Shown: positions 43,864-52,531, counted from the first letter of the stretch. The stretch: DNA of 64,000 nt from Streptomyces nymphaeiformis (GCF_014203895.1 NZ_JACHJY010000007.1:310001-374000), one strand, 5' to 3'. Made by a program: numbers and translations. The notes: generated by a model from the letters alone, not told the origin.

Positions 43864-44634
43864 GTGGCCGCCACCACGACCGCACCACCGCATACCGCAC
43901 GTCGCCATCATGTGGCGGTCATCCCCTGCCGTTGGGGAGCCTCCCGTTTCCCGGGAAAGCCCCTCGCACAGCTCGGGGGTAAGCCGCTTCTCTGGCACGT
44001 CCACCAGCGCTGCCTGGAGGCGGAGCGTCTCGACGGCGTGGTGGTCGCCACTGATGACGAGCGCATCGAGAGGGCGTGCCACGAGCTGGGCATCGAGTCC
44101 ATGCGCACTGGGCAGCACCTCACCGGTACAGACCGCGTAGCGGAGTGCGCGGCGCATCTGCCGGCAGACGCATACATCAACGTCCAGGGCGACGAGCCGT
44201 TCATCTCCCCTGCCGCGATCGACGCAGTCTCCGAAGCCCTGGAACACCTCGCACCGGGAACGCTCGCCGTGAACGCGTACACGGTGTTGGACGACGTCGG
44301 CGCGGTCCTGGACCACAACGTCGTGAAAGTCGTCGTCGACGCCGAAGAGAACGCGCTGGTGTTCTCCCGCCAGCCGATCCCGTACCCACGAGGAGACCGA
44401 CCGAGGTACCGACGCCAGCTGGGTCTTTACGGCTTCACGGGAGCGGCCCTCAACCTGTTCCGACGGCTCCCTCAAGGGCCGCTGGAGCGAACCGAAGGCG
44501 TGGAAATGCTGCGCTTCGTGGAACACGGCCATGGCGTACGAATGCTTCCTGTCATCGACGACGGCCTGGCCGTCGACACACCGGAAGACCTCGCGAGAGC
44601 AGGCTCGCTCCTTCGCTCTCGCCCGATTAACTGA
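43864..44634 (+). CDS. KdsB-type cytidylyltransferase (CMP-sugar-acid synthetase)
   Basis: 256 residues similar to 3-deoxy-manno-octulosonate cytidylyltransferase. The CTP-binding N-terminus is VIPCRWGASRFPGKPLAQLG (about 18-37), then VVVATDDERI, the metal site INVQGDEPFISP, and FSRQPIPYPRG. The family activates acidic sugars as CMP-sugars. Gram-positive Streptomyces make no Kdo lipid, and no kdsA or kdsD homologue is near, so the substrate is probably a pathway-specific sugar acid or similar molecule. It closes the coupled part of the rightward operon; GTG 43864 follows GGGAG. Confidence 0.9.
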   Translation: MAATTTAPPHTARRHHVAVIPCRWGASRFPGKPLAQLGGKPLLWHVHQRCLEAERLDGVVVATDDERIERACHELGIESMRTGQHLTGTDRVAECAAHLPADAYINVQGDEPFISPAAIDAVSEALEHLAPGTLAVNAYTVLDDVGAVLDHNVVKVVVDAEENALVFSRQPIPYPRGDRPRYRRQLGLYGFTGAALNLFRRLPQGPLERTEGVEMLRFVEHGHGVRMLPVIDDGLAVDTPEDLARAGSLLRSRPIN

Positions 44635-44651
44635 CCGCCCGCTGCAACCAA

Positions 44652-44675
44652 GGGCGGGAGCCCGAAAACCCGCCC
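44652..44675 (+). terminator. GC-rich hairpin after the cytidylyltransferase gene
   Basis: GGGCGGG and CCCGCCC pair across a 10-nt AGCCCGAAAA loop 18 bp after the stop. There is no T-run. It may attenuate or end transcription before the ABC exporter gene, which begins 211 bp further on and may have its own promoter. Confidence 0.5.
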
Positions 44676-44886
44676 GTCACATGTGCATCGAAGCTCGGCA
44701 TGTCGGCCATGGACGGATCCCTCGGCCCCCATGCCGAACAAGGGTCCGTGCGCCCTACATGCGACGTCGAGCGCTCAGTTTCGGGCTTCGGGCCTCGTCT
44801 CAAATACGCGTGTTCGATATCGAGGCCACGTCGTTGACCTCGGTGTCGTCACGGAAGCCAGGAACACCAGTGTTGGAGGACCGCAG

Positions 44887-46740
44887 TTGAGCGCACCAGA
44901 AACACGCGTGTTCCAGCAGGACGAGCTGGTTCCTCCCCCTCCGCCGGCGGAGATCCAGTACACCGGGGAGTACTCGGTAGACCCCCTCGGCGAAGCCTCC
45001 TTCCGCAAGCTCTGCGGCCAGGTCCCGAGGGTGCTCCACCGCATCGTCGCCATGTCCTGGCGCATCGACCGCCGGGCCGTCCTGCTCCTCCTGGCCTGTC
45101 CCGTGGTCACCGGTGCCGCGGCCGCGGTGCTGCTGGCAGCCACAGCTGGCGCGATGCGTCCGCTCCTCGGGGCGGGAAGCGTGGCCGACCGACTCTACGA
45201 AGCCCTGCCGGCCCTGGTCGTGGCCAGCGCTGCCGCCGCACTGACCCGTGTGGCGGCCGCCGTGGCCACCTACGCCGAGCGTCTCATCACTCCGCGGCTC
45301 ACCACCGAGGCGGACACCGCTCTGGTCGCAGCGGTCTGCCGCGTCGAGGCGTCGGCGTACGCCATGGACGGCTTCTCCGACCGCCAGGAAGCCGCGGAGA
45401 TGGGCGTCATCCGCACCCACGTGATGGTCAGCGACGCGCAGCGGTTCCTGTCGGCGCTGGTCAGGATGGTCACGGCCGCGGGGGCGCTCAGCGTACTCAA
45501 CCCGCTGCTGCTGCCGCTGTTGCTGCTCGCCGTGCTCCCGGCCGGCGTCGGCGCGGTGCTCACCGCCCGTGTCGACTACGAGATCCACTACGCGAACATC
45601 GCCGACCGCAACGTGCGCGGCATGATGCGCTGGTGGTCGACGAACCCCAAGTACGGCGACGAGGTCCGTGCCAACTCGATGACCGACTACCTGCTGTTCT
45701 GGCACCGCTCCCTGTCCGACCGCTGCGACCGTCGGAACCTGGCCGCGGCCCCGCGCACGCTGCGGATCTCCCTCGTCTCCTCCGTGGCCGCCGGCGCCTT
45801 CCTGCTCGCGACGTGGGGTGCGCTGGCATGGCTCGCCGCCACCGGACAGATCGGTGTCGCGCTCGCCGCGACGGCCGTCGTCGCCGTGCAGACCACACTC
45901 GCCGCGCTCTCCCAGGTGATCCTCAACGGTGCCGCCCTCTTCCACACCAGCCTGTACCTGACCGACATGCAAGCCTTCCTCGACGACGCCGAGGCCCACG
46001 CCCCCAAACGCGGAAACAGCGCGATCGACCGTGACACGGAAGAGATCCGCCTGGAGGAGGTCGTCTACCAGTACCCCGGCAAAGACACCCCGGCCGTCAA
46101 CGGCGTGTCCCTCAACCTACGTCGCGGTGAGATCCTCGCGATCGTCGGCGTCAACGGCTCCGGCAAGTCGACGCTCACCCGTCTCATCACCGGCATCTAC
46201 CTCGCCGACACCGACCCGGCCACCATCTGGCGGCAAACCGGCCTCGTTCCCCAGATCTTCGCCCAATGGCCCCTGCGAGTCCGCGAGAACGTGACCCTCG
46301 GCCAGCCCCGCACCCACGACGACGCCCCCGTCTGGGACGCCGTCGACGCCGTCGGCATGCGCGAGGCCGTCGAAGACCTGCCCGCCGGCCTCGACACCCT
46401 CCTCGCGCGCGAGATCTTCGGCGGCGCGGAACTCTCCGGCGGCCAGTGGCAGCGCCTCGCCTGCTCCCGAGCCCTCTACCGCCGACCCGGCCTGCTGATC
46501 CTGGACGAGCCCACCTCCCAGATGGACCCGCGCGGCGAGCACCAGATCTTCGAGCAGATCAAGGCCATCGCCGCCGACCGCATCACCATCGTCATCACCC
46601 ACCGCCTGGAGAACACCAAGATCGCCGACCACATCGTGGTCATGGAACACGGCCGCATCACCGAACAGGGCCGCTACGACGACCTCGTCCACGCCGGCGG
46701 CACCTTCGCCGAACTCCTCGCCCTTTCCCAGGACCGCTGA
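44887..46740 (+). CDS. ABC exporter, fused membrane and ATPase domains
   Basis: 617 residues with a type IV ABC-exporter layout. A cytosolic N-terminus of 55 residues is followed by about six membrane helices (for example VLLLLACPVVTGAAAAVLLA and LLLPLLLLAVLPAGVGAVL) to residue 350. The ATPase domain follows: Walker A IVGVNGSGKSTL near residue 420, signature ELSGGQWQR, Walker B LLILDEPTS, and the His switch VITHR. It works as a homodimer and probably exports the cluster product, giving self-protection. TTG 44887 has GGAGG seven bases upstream and is preferred over earlier in-frame codons. Confidence 0.92.
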   Translation: MSAPETRVFQQDELVPPPPPAEIQYTGEYSVDPLGEASFRKLCGQVPRVLHRIVAMSWRIDRRAVLLLLACPVVTGAAAAVLLAATAGAMRPLLGAGSVADRLYEALPALVVASAAAALTRVAAAVATYAERLITPRLTTEADTALVAAVCRVEASAYAMDGFSDRQEAAEMGVIRTHVMVSDAQRFLSALVRMVTAAGALSVLNPLLLPLLLLAVLPAGVGAVLTARVDYEIHYANIADRNVRGMMRWWSTNPKYGDEVRANSMTDYLLFWHRSLSDRCDRRNLAAAPRTLRISLVSSVAAGAFLLATWGALAWLAATGQIGVALAATAVVAVQTTLAALSQVILNGAALFHTSLYLTDMQAFLDDAEAHAPKRGNSAIDRDTEEIRLEEVVYQYPGKDTPAVNGVSLNLRRGEILAIVGVNGSGKSTLTRLITGIYLADTDPATIWRQTGLVPQIFAQWPLRVRENVTLGQPRTHDDAPVWDAVDAVGMREAVEDLPAGLDTLLAREIFGGAELSGGQWQRLACSRALYRRPGLLILDEPTSQMDPRGEHQIFEQIKAIAADRITIVITHRLENTKIADHIVVMEHGRITEQGRYDDLVHAGGTFAELLALSQDR

Positions 46741-46783
46741 CCTTCGCCTCGCGCTTCCTCGTACGGCGGGCCAGGCACCGACC

Positions 46784-47521
46784 ATGTCCGCCGCTACGTT
46801 CTTCGTCCCCCAAGCCACCTCTGGAGAAGATTTGTTGGACATCGAACGCCGGACGCTCAACGCCTGGAACGCCTACGGCACACACCATCTGGCCCGCGGC
46901 ACCGACATTCCCGATGTCCAGCGGCTGGCGTGGGGATACTGGCCCGACCATGGCCCAGGCGAGGAGCTACTCGGTGACCTCGCCGGTCGTCGCGTCCTGG
47001 ACCTCTGCTCCGGGATCGGCAAGTTCCCCGCCCACCTCGCGCGCAGGGGCATCCGCGTCAATGCTGTCGAGGGCGCTCGCACGCAGCACGAGCGAGCCGT
47101 CGCCCGCTACCAGGGCCAGACCGGCCTTCGGTTGATCCATGCGGACGCGGTCGAGCACCTGACGAGGGCGGAACCATACGACGTCATCTACTCCATCCAC
47201 GGCATTCCGTACATCGATCCACACCGGATCCTGCCCGCCGTCGCGCGGGCGCTCCGGCCCGGTGGCCGTCTGGTCTTCTCCGCCCTGCACACCACCTTCA
47301 CCGGTGACGGCCCCTCCAGCTCCGTCGCCGCGAGGCCGGAGACTCTCCCACTCGCGGGAGGCGAGCCCTTGACCGTTCAGATGTGGGTGCTCACCCCCAC
47401 CCTCTGGGAAGACCTCCTCGTCGAGCACAGCCTGCTCGCCGACGCGATCGACGTCCTCAGCGGACCCGACCAGGACAGCCCACTGTCCTGCACACTCGTC
47501 CGCGCCCGCCACCCAGCCTGA
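46784..47521 (+). CDS. Class I SAM-dependent methyltransferase
   Basis: 245 residues (or 228 from TTG 46835, which has the better Shine-Dalgarno, GGAG at 8 nt). SAM motif I is VLDLCSGIGKFPAHLARRG, the motif II acid is in VNAVEGARTQ, and the later block is YDVIYSIHGIPYIDPHRILP, followed by ALRPGGRLVFSALHTTF. It is a different subfamily from the methyltransferase at 39634, so two different positions may be methylated. It lies 43 bp after the exporter gene. Confidence 0.87.
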   Translation: MSAATFFVPQATSGEDLLDIERRTLNAWNAYGTHHLARGTDIPDVQRLAWGYWPDHGPGEELLGDLAGRRVLDLCSGIGKFPAHLARRGIRVNAVEGARTQHERAVARYQGQTGLRLIHADAVEHLTRAEPYDVIYSIHGIPYIDPHRILPAVARALRPGGRLVFSALHTTFTGDGPSSSVAARPETLPLAGGEPLTVQMWVLTPTLWEDLLVEHSLLADAIDVLSGPDQDSPLSCTLVRARHPA

Positions 47522-47592
47522 CGATGGCGCCTGCCTCATACGCCAGTCATCACCTACGCCCTGCACCCGTACGCGATCGAGGAGACGACCTC

Positions 47593-47958
47593 GTGCACGA
47601 CACCACCTGGAAGACCATCGAAAGCCTCGCGCGTCGCTTCAACGACCACGACGAGCGACGCGGCCTCACCCCGCAGGAACAGTGGACCCTGCAGGTCCTG
47701 AAGATCGCCGAGGAGACCGGTGAGGCGTCCCAGGCCATGATCGGCGCGCGTGGCACCAACCCTCGGAAGGGAGACAGTCACGACTGGAGCGACGTCCACT
47801 CCGAGGTCGCGGACGTGGTCATCACCGGTCTGGTCGCCCTGTACCGGATGCGGCCGAACGACGCCGCGGAGTACCTGCACCGGCAGCTGGCTGACAAAGC
47901 TGGGAAGTTCCTTCTGACCGTCCCCACCGGTCCCGGACAGCCGTCAGAGACACCCTGA
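47593..47958 (+). CDS. MazG-like nucleotide pyrophosphohydrolase family protein
   Basis: 121 residues of an all-alpha NTP-pyrophosphohydrolase of the MazG-like family. The metal-binding acids are in LQVLKIAEETGEASQAMIGA and the second helix pair in DVHSEVADVVITGLVALYRM, matching the ExxE...ExxD pattern. It would hydrolyse a nucleoside triphosphate to monophosphate plus PPi, which could create the (d)CMP substrate or clear modified (d)CTP from the nucleotide pool. GTG 47593 follows GAGGAGA. It converges on the - strand gene at 47944 with a 15-bp overlap. Confidence 0.85.
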   Translation: MHDTTWKTIESLARRFNDHDERRGLTPQEQWTLQVLKIAEETGEASQAMIGARGTNPRKGDSHDWSDVHSEVADVVITGLVALYRMRPNDAAEYLHRQLADKAGKFLLTVPTGPGQPSETP

Positions 47959-48291
47959 TACGGGCGCCTGCCGCCCCACGACGTCCACAGGCGGAAGGAG
48001 TACCGCGAGGATGCTCTGGTAGTCAGCGCGTGCCGTCGGCTCCAAAACCCAGGCCGGGTCGGCCCGATCGCGGATGAGGTCGAGGCATTGGCCGGGTGTT
48101 GTCGTCTCAACAGTCCATCGATCGCGCTCGGGTGCCGCCCACCAGATCTCCTTGTGTTCCAGGTCGAGAGTGAGTCGAACAGAGCCCAGGTGATGAGCCA
48201 GCGCATCGAGGTCGCGAACATTGCCGCCGACGAGGTCAGCGACCAGCTCGCTGGCCTCGTCTGCCGTCTGGACGTGAGCGATGAAGGTCAT
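47944..48291 (-). CDS. Small hypothetical protein, downstream of an IclR gene
   Basis: 115 residues, unfamiliar. The sequence suggests a small alpha/beta domain (DALAHHLGSVRLTLDLEHKE, then IWWAAPERDRWTVETTTPGQ). No catalytic motif, signal or membrane segment is seen. It starts 21 bp after the IclR regulator and is probably co-transcribed with it. Its end overlaps the convergent MazG-like gene. Confidence 0.65.
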   Translation of the reverse strand: MTFIAHVQTADEASELVADLVGGNVRDLDALAHHLGSVRLTLDLEHKEIWWAAPERDRWTVETTTPGQCLDLIRDRADPAWVLEPTARADYQSILAVLLPPVDVVGRQAPVSGCL

Positions 48292-48312
48292 GGTGTCCTG
48301 TCTTTCTTGGGG

Positions 48313-49119
48313 TCAAGCAACGAGCTGGGGGTTGCGAGCCCCTTGGGTGGCCGCCAGGCTGATCAGCTGTGCTGCGCCGAGGACCTGGTCGATGTAATCG
48401 GTGATGTCGTTCGGGATGTCACTCAGGGGTTTGAGGAGCAGGACGACGCCGAGTGCCGTGTCGCCCCAGAGGGCCGGGGCCGCTACGGAGTCCCAGCCGG
48501 GCAGGCATTCCTGGCGTCCGACGGCGTAGCCCCGCATTCGGATTCCGTCGAGGGTCGCGAGAAGGTCGTCGTTGCTGAGTGCGCCCGGGCCGGCGGTTTC
48601 AGGGATGGGTTCGGCGAGCGCGATCTCGCGGAGGCTCTCGGGAACGTAGGCGAGCAGGGTGCGTCCGGAGGCGCCGGTGCGCAGGGAGCAGCCGGCGGTG
48701 AAGATGTCGTACGCGGTCATGCCGAAGTCGTCCGGGCAGTAGTTGCCGATCGCGTAGTCGGTGCAGACGCGGCGCGCGCCGACAGAGGCGAGGCTGTAGA
48801 AGAGGACGAGGCCGCCGCAGTCCGCTTGCAGGTCGACGAGGATCTCGTGCTGGTCCATGCCGTCATACATGCCGGCCATCGCCTGCATCCCGGCGCGGGC
48901 GGCGTGGCTGCCGAGCCGGTACTTGCCGCGGCCTACGCGCTCAACCCATTTGGCGGCGACCTGGGCCGCGAGAATGCGGTGCACCACCGCAGGATCCAAT
49001 TCCGTGTGCTCGGAAATGGCTTTCAGAGAATGCGTGTCTCCCGGGAGCTCGGCGAATGCCTGCATAACCCGGATCACTCGCTCTGCGTGGCTGCTCCCCT
49101 TGGGGCGCTCGGATGCCAT
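48313..49119 (-). CDS. IclR-family transcriptional regulator
   Basis: 268 residues. The N-terminal winged helix-turn-helix (VIRVMQAFAELPGDTHSLKA, then ISEHTELDPAVVHRIL; about residues 15-50) is followed by an IclR/GAF-like effector domain (ILVDLQADCGGLVLFYSLAS and TAGCSLRTGASGRTLLAYVP). ATG 49119 is chosen; the frame runs open to 49245. It is divergent from the XRE regulator gene at 49390, with a triple 14-bp repeat between them. The effector is probably a small organic acid-like molecule, by family analogy. Confidence 0.88.
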   Translation of the reverse strand: MASERPKGSSHAERVIRVMQAFAELPGDTHSLKAISEHTELDPAVVHRILAAQVAAKWVERVGRGKYRLGSHAARAGMQAMAGMYDGMDQHEILVDLQADCGGLVLFYSLASVGARRVCTDYAIGNYCPDDFGMTAYDIFTAGCSLRTGASGRTLLAYVPESLREIALAEPIPETAGPGALSNDDLLATLDGIRMRGYAVGRQECLPGWDSVAAPALWGDTALGVVLLLKPLSDIPNDITDYIDQVLGAAQLISLAATQGARNPQLVA

Positions 49120-49233
49120 GTTGAATCCAGAACTAATAGCGGGATGATTGGTGCCCGACGTGCAACGTTCAGGGGCGGAAAGCCGTCTCCGTCCCCGGCT
49201 TGCACACGTTCTCAGGGCCGAATCGGAACTGGA

Positions 49234-49273
49234 GTACCGGAACACGACTACCGGAACAGGACTACCGGTCCGG
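49234..49273. repeat. Three tandem 14-bp-spaced repeats in a divergent promoter
   Basis: GTACCGGAACAC (49234), CTACCGGAACAG (49248) and CTACCGGTCCGG (49262) share the core TACCGG at an exact 14-bp spacing. They lie between the IclR start (49119) and the XRE start (49390) and are candidate operator sites. The core resembles the GTACCGGAA of the iteron-like repeats at 52955-53036. Confidence 0.6.
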
Positions 49274-49389
49274 GCTGCGCGTCAGAGGAATCGGCAGGAG
49301 AAGGGCCGCGGCCCTTGCCGACGTGACTCGAGTTGTCGCCTCCTTCGAGCTGCCTCAAGCTGGCGGCACGTGATGGGAGCTGGTGCCGC

Positions 49390-50667
49390 ATGGGTCTCGG
49401 CGATAGCGATGAGGGAGAACTCGGCCCGGAAGAGCTGATGGGGCTGGCCGGTCTGCTCAGGGCCTGGCGCCGCGCAGCGGGGCTGAAGGAGGGACGCGGT
49501 CGCGCCATCCCTCAGGCAGAGGTGGCGCACGCCATCGGCATGTCCGAGAAGTGGTACGGACAGCTGGAACGGGGCGCGGTGCCCCGCCTCCCGCATGACG
49601 CCGTCGAGAAGCTGGTCACGCGGCTGCACCTGGGGCCCGACGAGCGTCAGACGCTCCTGTACTACACCCCGGGCGGTGCCCTGATCGGCCGCGCCAAGCC
49701 GAGGGAGGAGCCTCCGGAGCTGCGCACGCTCCAGTTCTTGCTGGACCAGCAGATGCCCCACCCCGCCTACGTGACCGATGCCCGCTGGTCCTTGATCGCC
49801 TATAACCGGGCGATGGCGGACTGGTACCCCTGGGTCCTTGAGCCGGGTGCCAACCTGATGCGCTGGGCCCTGCTCCACCCGGACGCTCGCGAGCAATACG
49901 TCGGCTGGGAGGATCACGCGCGCGTGTACCTGGCCATGATCCGGATGTTCCTGGCACGCCACAAGGCCGACCGCTTCATGACCTCTCTGCTGCGCGAGGT
50001 CTACGAGGATGCGGACTGCCGCCGGCTGTGGGACGAGAGCCCTCACGTGGTTGCCCATCGCGACGGCAACCGGTTCCGCATGCGTCTGCCGCGGTTCGAC
50101 TTCCAGGAGGTCGAGGTCGTCTCGCACCTCCTCTTCCCGGCCGGCCACCCGGAACTGCGGGCGGTAGTCATCACGTGGCTCGGCAGCGAGCAAGAGCTCC
50201 TCCCCGGGTCCGTACAACAGCCGGACGCGCTGTCAGAGGGTGGAGCCGCAGGTTCCGAGGCGATCGGGGACGCCTCTTGGGCGCAGGCTGGGTGGGCTGA
50301 TTCAGCGGAGGACGCGGCAGCACTCGCGGGCAGCGGGGCGATCGGCCTGCCGGAGCTGAGCGCGCTGGCCGGACCCGGTTGCCGCCTCACCCTCAACCCA
50401 CAGGACCGAGCCGTGGTGTGGGCGTATCGGCAGGACGGAGGCGGGTGGCGGGTGAATACGGTCTCCGTGGAGGCGACGCTCAACCGCCTCGCCCCGCAGT
50501 CGTCCCGCCCAGGCGTGGTGCGCGAGTACCAGCAGCTCCTGCGTACGACGCTGCCGGCCTCTGCGGGAGAGGCCGGCAGCGAGCTCGACACGATGATCGC
50601 CGAGCTGTCGGATCGCCTGGCGGTCCTGCGCGACCTGCGCGAACGCCTGGGCGAGCCGGTCGATTGA
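49390..50667 (+). CDS. XRE-family regulator with MmyB-like ligand domain
   Basis: 425 residues. An N-terminal helix-turn-helix (IPQAEVAHAIGMSEKWYGQL, then ERGAVPRLP; about residues 40-70) is followed by a MmyB-like domain with PAYVTDARWSLIAYNRAMAD and ALLHPDAREQYVGWEDHARV. Members of this group control antibiotic and oxidoreductase genes in Streptomyces. The C-terminal 150 residues are an unusual extension with an Ala/Ser-rich linker. ATG 49390 follows GGGAG. It could bind the palindromes near the quinone oxidoreductase gene or its own upstream repeats. Confidence 0.87.
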   Translation: MGLGDSDEGELGPEELMGLAGLLRAWRRAAGLKEGRGRAIPQAEVAHAIGMSEKWYGQLERGAVPRLPHDAVEKLVTRLHLGPDERQTLLYYTPGGALIGRAKPREEPPELRTLQFLLDQQMPHPAYVTDARWSLIAYNRAMADWYPWVLEPGANLMRWALLHPDAREQYVGWEDHARVYLAMIRMFLARHKADRFMTSLLREVYEDADCRRLWDESPHVVAHRDGNRFRMRLPRFDFQEVEVVSHLLFPAGHPELRAVVITWLGSEQELLPGSVQQPDALSEGGAAGSEAIGDASWAQAGWADSAEDAAALAGSGAIGLPELSALAGPGCRLTLNPQDRAVVWAYRQDGGGWRVNTVSVEATLNRLAPQSSRPGVVREYQQLLRTTLPASAGEAGSELDTMIAELSDRLAVLRDLRERLGEPVD

Positions 50668-50753
50668 TGGCAGTAGACTCGGGCTGGGGCCTCGCCCCTC
50701 CCCTCGTGGGGGCGGAGCACCGATGTCCGAGCCGCGCCGGATACTGAGTCGAG

Positions 50754-51695
50754 TCAGGCAGCGGGGTCGAGTACGACCTTGCCGGTGGTTCGGCGGGCCG
50801 CGATGTCCTCGTGCGCGCGAGCCGCTTCGGTGAGCGGGTACACGGCGGGCGCCGGGACGGCGAGTTCCCCGTCCCGTACGGCCTGGAAGAGGTCGGTCAT
50901 GGAGTCGCGCAGCGCGGTCCGGTGCCCGAACAGCAGGGGGAGCCAGAATCCGCTGACCGTCTTGCCGGTGGCCATGAGGTCGCGGGTGGCGACGGTGGTC
51001 TCGACGCCGCTGACGCTTCCGTAGACCGCCATCCGGCCCATGGGCGCCAGCGCTTCCAGGGTCGCGTGGAGGGTGTCGCCGCCCGTCATCTCCAGCGCCG
51101 CGGCGGCTGTGCCATGGGTCGCCTCTTGCAGGTCTGCGGCGAGGCTTGTCGAGTTGCTGTCGACGACGGCATCTGCCCCGAGGCCGAGGGCCAGAGCTCG
51201 CTTGGCGTCCGTGCCAGCCAGAGCCACCACGCGGGCTCCGGCCCGCTTGGCGAGCTGCACTGCTAGGGACCCGACGCCGCCGGCAGCTGCGGGCACGATC
51301 ACAGCCTCCCCCGGGTTGATGCGTAGCACGGTGTGCAGCAGGTGCCAGGCCGAGTTGCCCTGGAGAGTCAACGAGATCGCCGTGGCATCGTCGATGTCGT
51401 CCGGGACCGGGATCGTGGAGCGGTGGTGGGCCAGGGCGACCTGCGCGTACCCTCCGCCGCGCGTCAGTGCCACCACCCGCCGCCCGTCGCTGTAGCCCAT
51501 CACTTCGTTGCCGGGGACGTACGGGAGCGTGACACCGGCCAGGTAGTCCCCTTCTCGCACATGCAGGTCCGCGTAGTTCACCCCTGCCTGGAGGACCTCG
51601 ACCCTGTGGTGTCCGGCCGTCGGCTCCGGTTCAGGGATCTCCGTGAGCCGGAGGACCTCCGGGCCGCCGTGGCTGGACATGGTGACAGCTCGCAC
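50754..51695 (-). CDS. Quinone-oxidoreductase-like medium-chain dehydrogenase
   Basis: A protein of about 313 residues from the MDR superfamily, NADPH:quinone oxidoreductase type. The N-terminus is VRAVTMSSHGGPEVLRLTEI, then GVNYADLHVREGDY, and the Rossmann motif VIVPAAAGGVGSLAVQLAKR near residue 145. The zinc-binding Cys cluster of alcohol dehydrogenases is absent. It reduces quinones or enones with NADPH. GTG 51695 follows GAGAGGCGAG; the frame is open to 51773. Two palindromic operators lie 37-81 bp upstream of the start, so strong repression with induction by an electrophile is likely. Confidence 0.9.
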   Translation of the reverse strand: MRAVTMSSHGGPEVLRLTEIPEPEPTAGHHRVEVLQAGVNYADLHVREGDYLAGVTLPYVPGNEVMGYSDGRRVVALTRGGGYAQVALAHHRSTIPVPDDIDDATAISLTLQGNSAWHLLHTVLRINPGEAVIVPAAAGGVGSLAVQLAKRAGARVVALAGTDAKRALALGLGADAVVDSNSTSLAADLQEATHGTAAAALEMTGGDTLHATLEALAPMGRMAVYGSVSGVETTVATRDLMATGKTVSGFWLPLLFGHRTALRDSMTDLFQAVRDGELAVPAPAVYPLTEAARAHEDIAARRTTGKVVLDPAA

Positions 51696-51731
51696 TTTCT
51701 CGCCTCTCAACACTTCAAGATCATTCGACGA

Positions 51732-51752
51732 AATTGCGTCACGCGCAATTTG
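51732..51752. promoter_or_regulatory. Palindromic operator 1 upstream of the quinone oxidoreductase gene
   Basis: AAATTGCG and CGCAATTT form a perfect 8-bp inverted repeat around TCACG. It lies just upstream of the oxidoreductase start, where a dimeric repressor would block transcription. Confidence 0.78.
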
Positions 51753-51757
51753 AAAGA

Positions 51758-51776
51758 ATTGCGCCACGCGCAAATT
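51758..51776. promoter_or_regulatory. Palindromic operator 2
   Basis: AATTGCG CCACG CGCAAATT repeats the pattern of site 1 with one inserted base in the right arm. Its centre lies 25 bp from that of site 1, slightly over two helical turns. Confidence 0.75.
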
Positions 51777-52531
51777 CCGGAGACATTAAACCACCCTTGA
51801 CGCACAGGGCTCGGCAGGCATAAATTCCACCTCAATTCTTAGAGCCCTACGGACAGGAAACAACCCTCACAGTGAGCCGCATCACTTCCGTCGAATTGCA
51901 CGTGGCGCAATTTGTGGTGGCCCGCACACCGGACAGCGCCCATCGCGCAGCCCGTCAGGGCACGAATCCCAGGCAAAAGGTGGCGGAGTCTGGGAGAGGC
52001 CACTCCCCAGGGCGAATGACGGGCGTCGTCACTGCCCCGCAAGGAAACGATCTCTCTGCGGTGCAAGCTGCGCCTTCGGCGCCTGCATCTGATGGGGCAA
52101 CAAGTTCTACAGAGTTTAAGAACCAAGTCTGGATCTTGACGCGGGTCCGTGCGTATGTTCGTCGCCCCCCGGGCACGGTGCCCGGCACGTCGGACGTAAG
52201 GAGCGCGGCAGATCGACCAGACCGTGTAGGTCCGCGTAACAGCGACGGCGCCCGGGAGCGGGAACTCCCAGACGCCGAACGCTAAGTGGCATGTTCGCCC
52301 CGGCAAGGGCGGGGTTTGCCCACCATCACCACGCTGAGTCCTTCCGAGGGGCGCATCAGCGTGGCAACACTGCAACGAGGAGTATCGCATGCCTCCTGCC
52401 CGGCGCAATAGGCCCTTCCGCCTGGCCTGCGCGGCAGCCACCTCCGCCCCGGCGCGTTCATGTACCGCGACGGAGCCCGCCTCCCCTGCCCCGGCGAACC
52501 GCCGGCTCCGCCCCGTCACCGGGAGCGGCCG
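51777..52531. other. Long intergenic region before the plasmid-like block
   Basis: Apart from operator site 3, this stretch holds no gene I can support. An open frame at 51872-52285 has poor coding character. An A/T-richer patch at 52085-52165 (TAGAGTTTAAGAACCAAGTC, then TCTTGACG and TATGTT) is a plausible promoter area for the gene at 52532. Confidence 0.55.
51894..51912. promoter_or_regulatory. Palindromic operator 3
   Basis: AATTGCA CGTGG CGCAATT is the same site in the opposite orientation, about 135 bp from site 2. All three sites share an AATTGCG...CGCAATT half-site pair and a 5-nt spacer, so one regulator probably binds all of them. Confidence 0.72.

Noticed and set aside
51872..52285. 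137-codon + strand open frame after the operators
   Set aside because: Its start overlaps operator site 3, codon use is not typical and the product has no recognisable features; left as non-coding.
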